Of a DNA stretch of 64,000 nt, positions 63,826 to 64,000 are shown in pieces. This stretch comes from Pseudoalteromonas lipolytica (GTDB taxonomy: Bacteria; Pseudomonadota; Gammaproteobacteria; Enterobacterales; Alteromonadaceae), in the NCBI RefSeq assembly GCF_900116435.1, contig NZ_FPAZ01000013.1, forward strand, positions 49,103-113,102. Reading direction: 5' to 3'. Within the stretch, counting starts at the first letter, position 1, and every line of letters begins with the position of its first letter. A program made the position numbers and the translations under genes. The notes below the pieces were generated by a model. It was not told the DNA's origin, searched no databases, and worked only from the letters and a program-made list of their open reading frames with translations.

Positions 63826-64000
63826 ATGCTTTTAGAAAGTGTGACATTAAAAGGCAGGAAAGTTTTTCTAGCTAAACAAGATAAAGTGACCAAAGGGTCT
63901 AATGTTGTAACTGTGATTATGGGCAACAATGGTAGTGGTAAAAGTAATTTATTTCAAAACATTTGCTTTAGCTTTATTAAAAGTAAATATAAAACAGATT
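63826..64000 (+). CDS. P-loop ATPase (AAA/ABC-ATPase-like), 5' part only
   Basis: The first 58 codons, cut by the window end. LLESVTLKGRKVFLA is a beta-strand opening typical of SMC/RecF/OLD-type ATPases, and VIMGNNGSGKSNLFQNICF is a Walker A motif (GNNGSGKS, about residues 33-40). AAAGGG lies about nine bases before ATG. Such ATPases are common in defence and mobile islands (OLD/AAA_15, retron and Septu partners), but nothing downstream is visible, so the system cannot be named. Confidence 0.75.
   Translation, partial: MLLESVTLKGRKVFLAKQDKVTKGSNVVTVIMGNNGSGKSNLFQNICFSFIKSKYKTD

Overview
The window looks like chromosome of a marine gammaproteobacterium of the Alteromonadales, most likely Pseudoalteromonas or a close relative. 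The inference rests on AT-rich DNA, three long TonB-dependent receptors, the orders recX-alaS-lysC-csrA and oadG-oadA-oadB, an ArcB/ArcA pair with E. coli-like phosphorelay spacing, and FolE2 in place of a visible FolE. The genus is an inference; no database was searched.

Layout. Positions 1-377 hold the end of a tRNA-Arg(ACG), its terminator, half of a MITE-like repeat and the tail of a lost gene. Positions 374-21102 form a cell-wall recovery locus: a TonB receptor, a SxxK serine-hydrolase-like lipoprotein, an NlpC/P60 endopeptidase, an L-Ala-D/L-Glu epimerase, a YkuD-type lipoprotein, then symporter-MurK-like kinase-MurQ-NamZ, a second (Oar-like) TonB receptor, a MurR/RpiR regulator, a lipoprotein fusing an AmpD-like amidase to an AmiE/YbbE-like serine hydrolase, and an NhaC-family antiporter. 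The proposed flow is: outer-membrane import, periplasmic trimming by NamZ and the amidases, symport of MurNAc, phosphorylation, lactyl-ether cleavage by MurQ, and recovery of the peptide through the endopeptidase and epimerase. A 7-3-7 inverted repeat close to TGGAATA-N3-TATTCCA lies before several of these transcription units and is proposed as the MurR operator.

Positions 21274-27638 hold a PQQ-type sugar dehydrogenase, an unknown membrane protein, a TonB/ECF sigma/membrane-protein operon, DUF3087, a low-molecular-weight phosphatase and a TPR-TonB protein. Positions 27979-34057 are housekeeping (ribA, a BPSS1780-like membrane protein, recX, alaS, lysC, csrA). Positions 34085-39398 hold small envelope genes, a phosphoesterase-like protein just after a MITE, and a third TonB receptor. 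Positions 39931-43114 encode the sodium-pumping oxaloacetate decarboxylase. Positions 43220-49804 hold a small membrane protein, an M23 endopeptidase, tyrS, a CbiB homologue, mtnN, a DUF2726 protein and folE2. Positions 49967-61681 carry arcB and arcA (convergent neighbours), a YfiR-like protein with a histidine kinase, rsmC, trmB, mutY, yggX and a BarA-like hybrid kinase.

From 61909 a strong promoter drives a duplicated tRNA-Phe/tRNA-Thr array. After it the DNA becomes more AT-rich: a decayed two-HTH gene split by a one-base shift inside its second helix-turn-helix, then the start of a P-loop ATPase cut by the window end. This looks like the edge of an accessory island. Other decay signs are a MITE inserted in frame into a TonB_C lipoprotein gene (11897-12527) and two further MITE copies.
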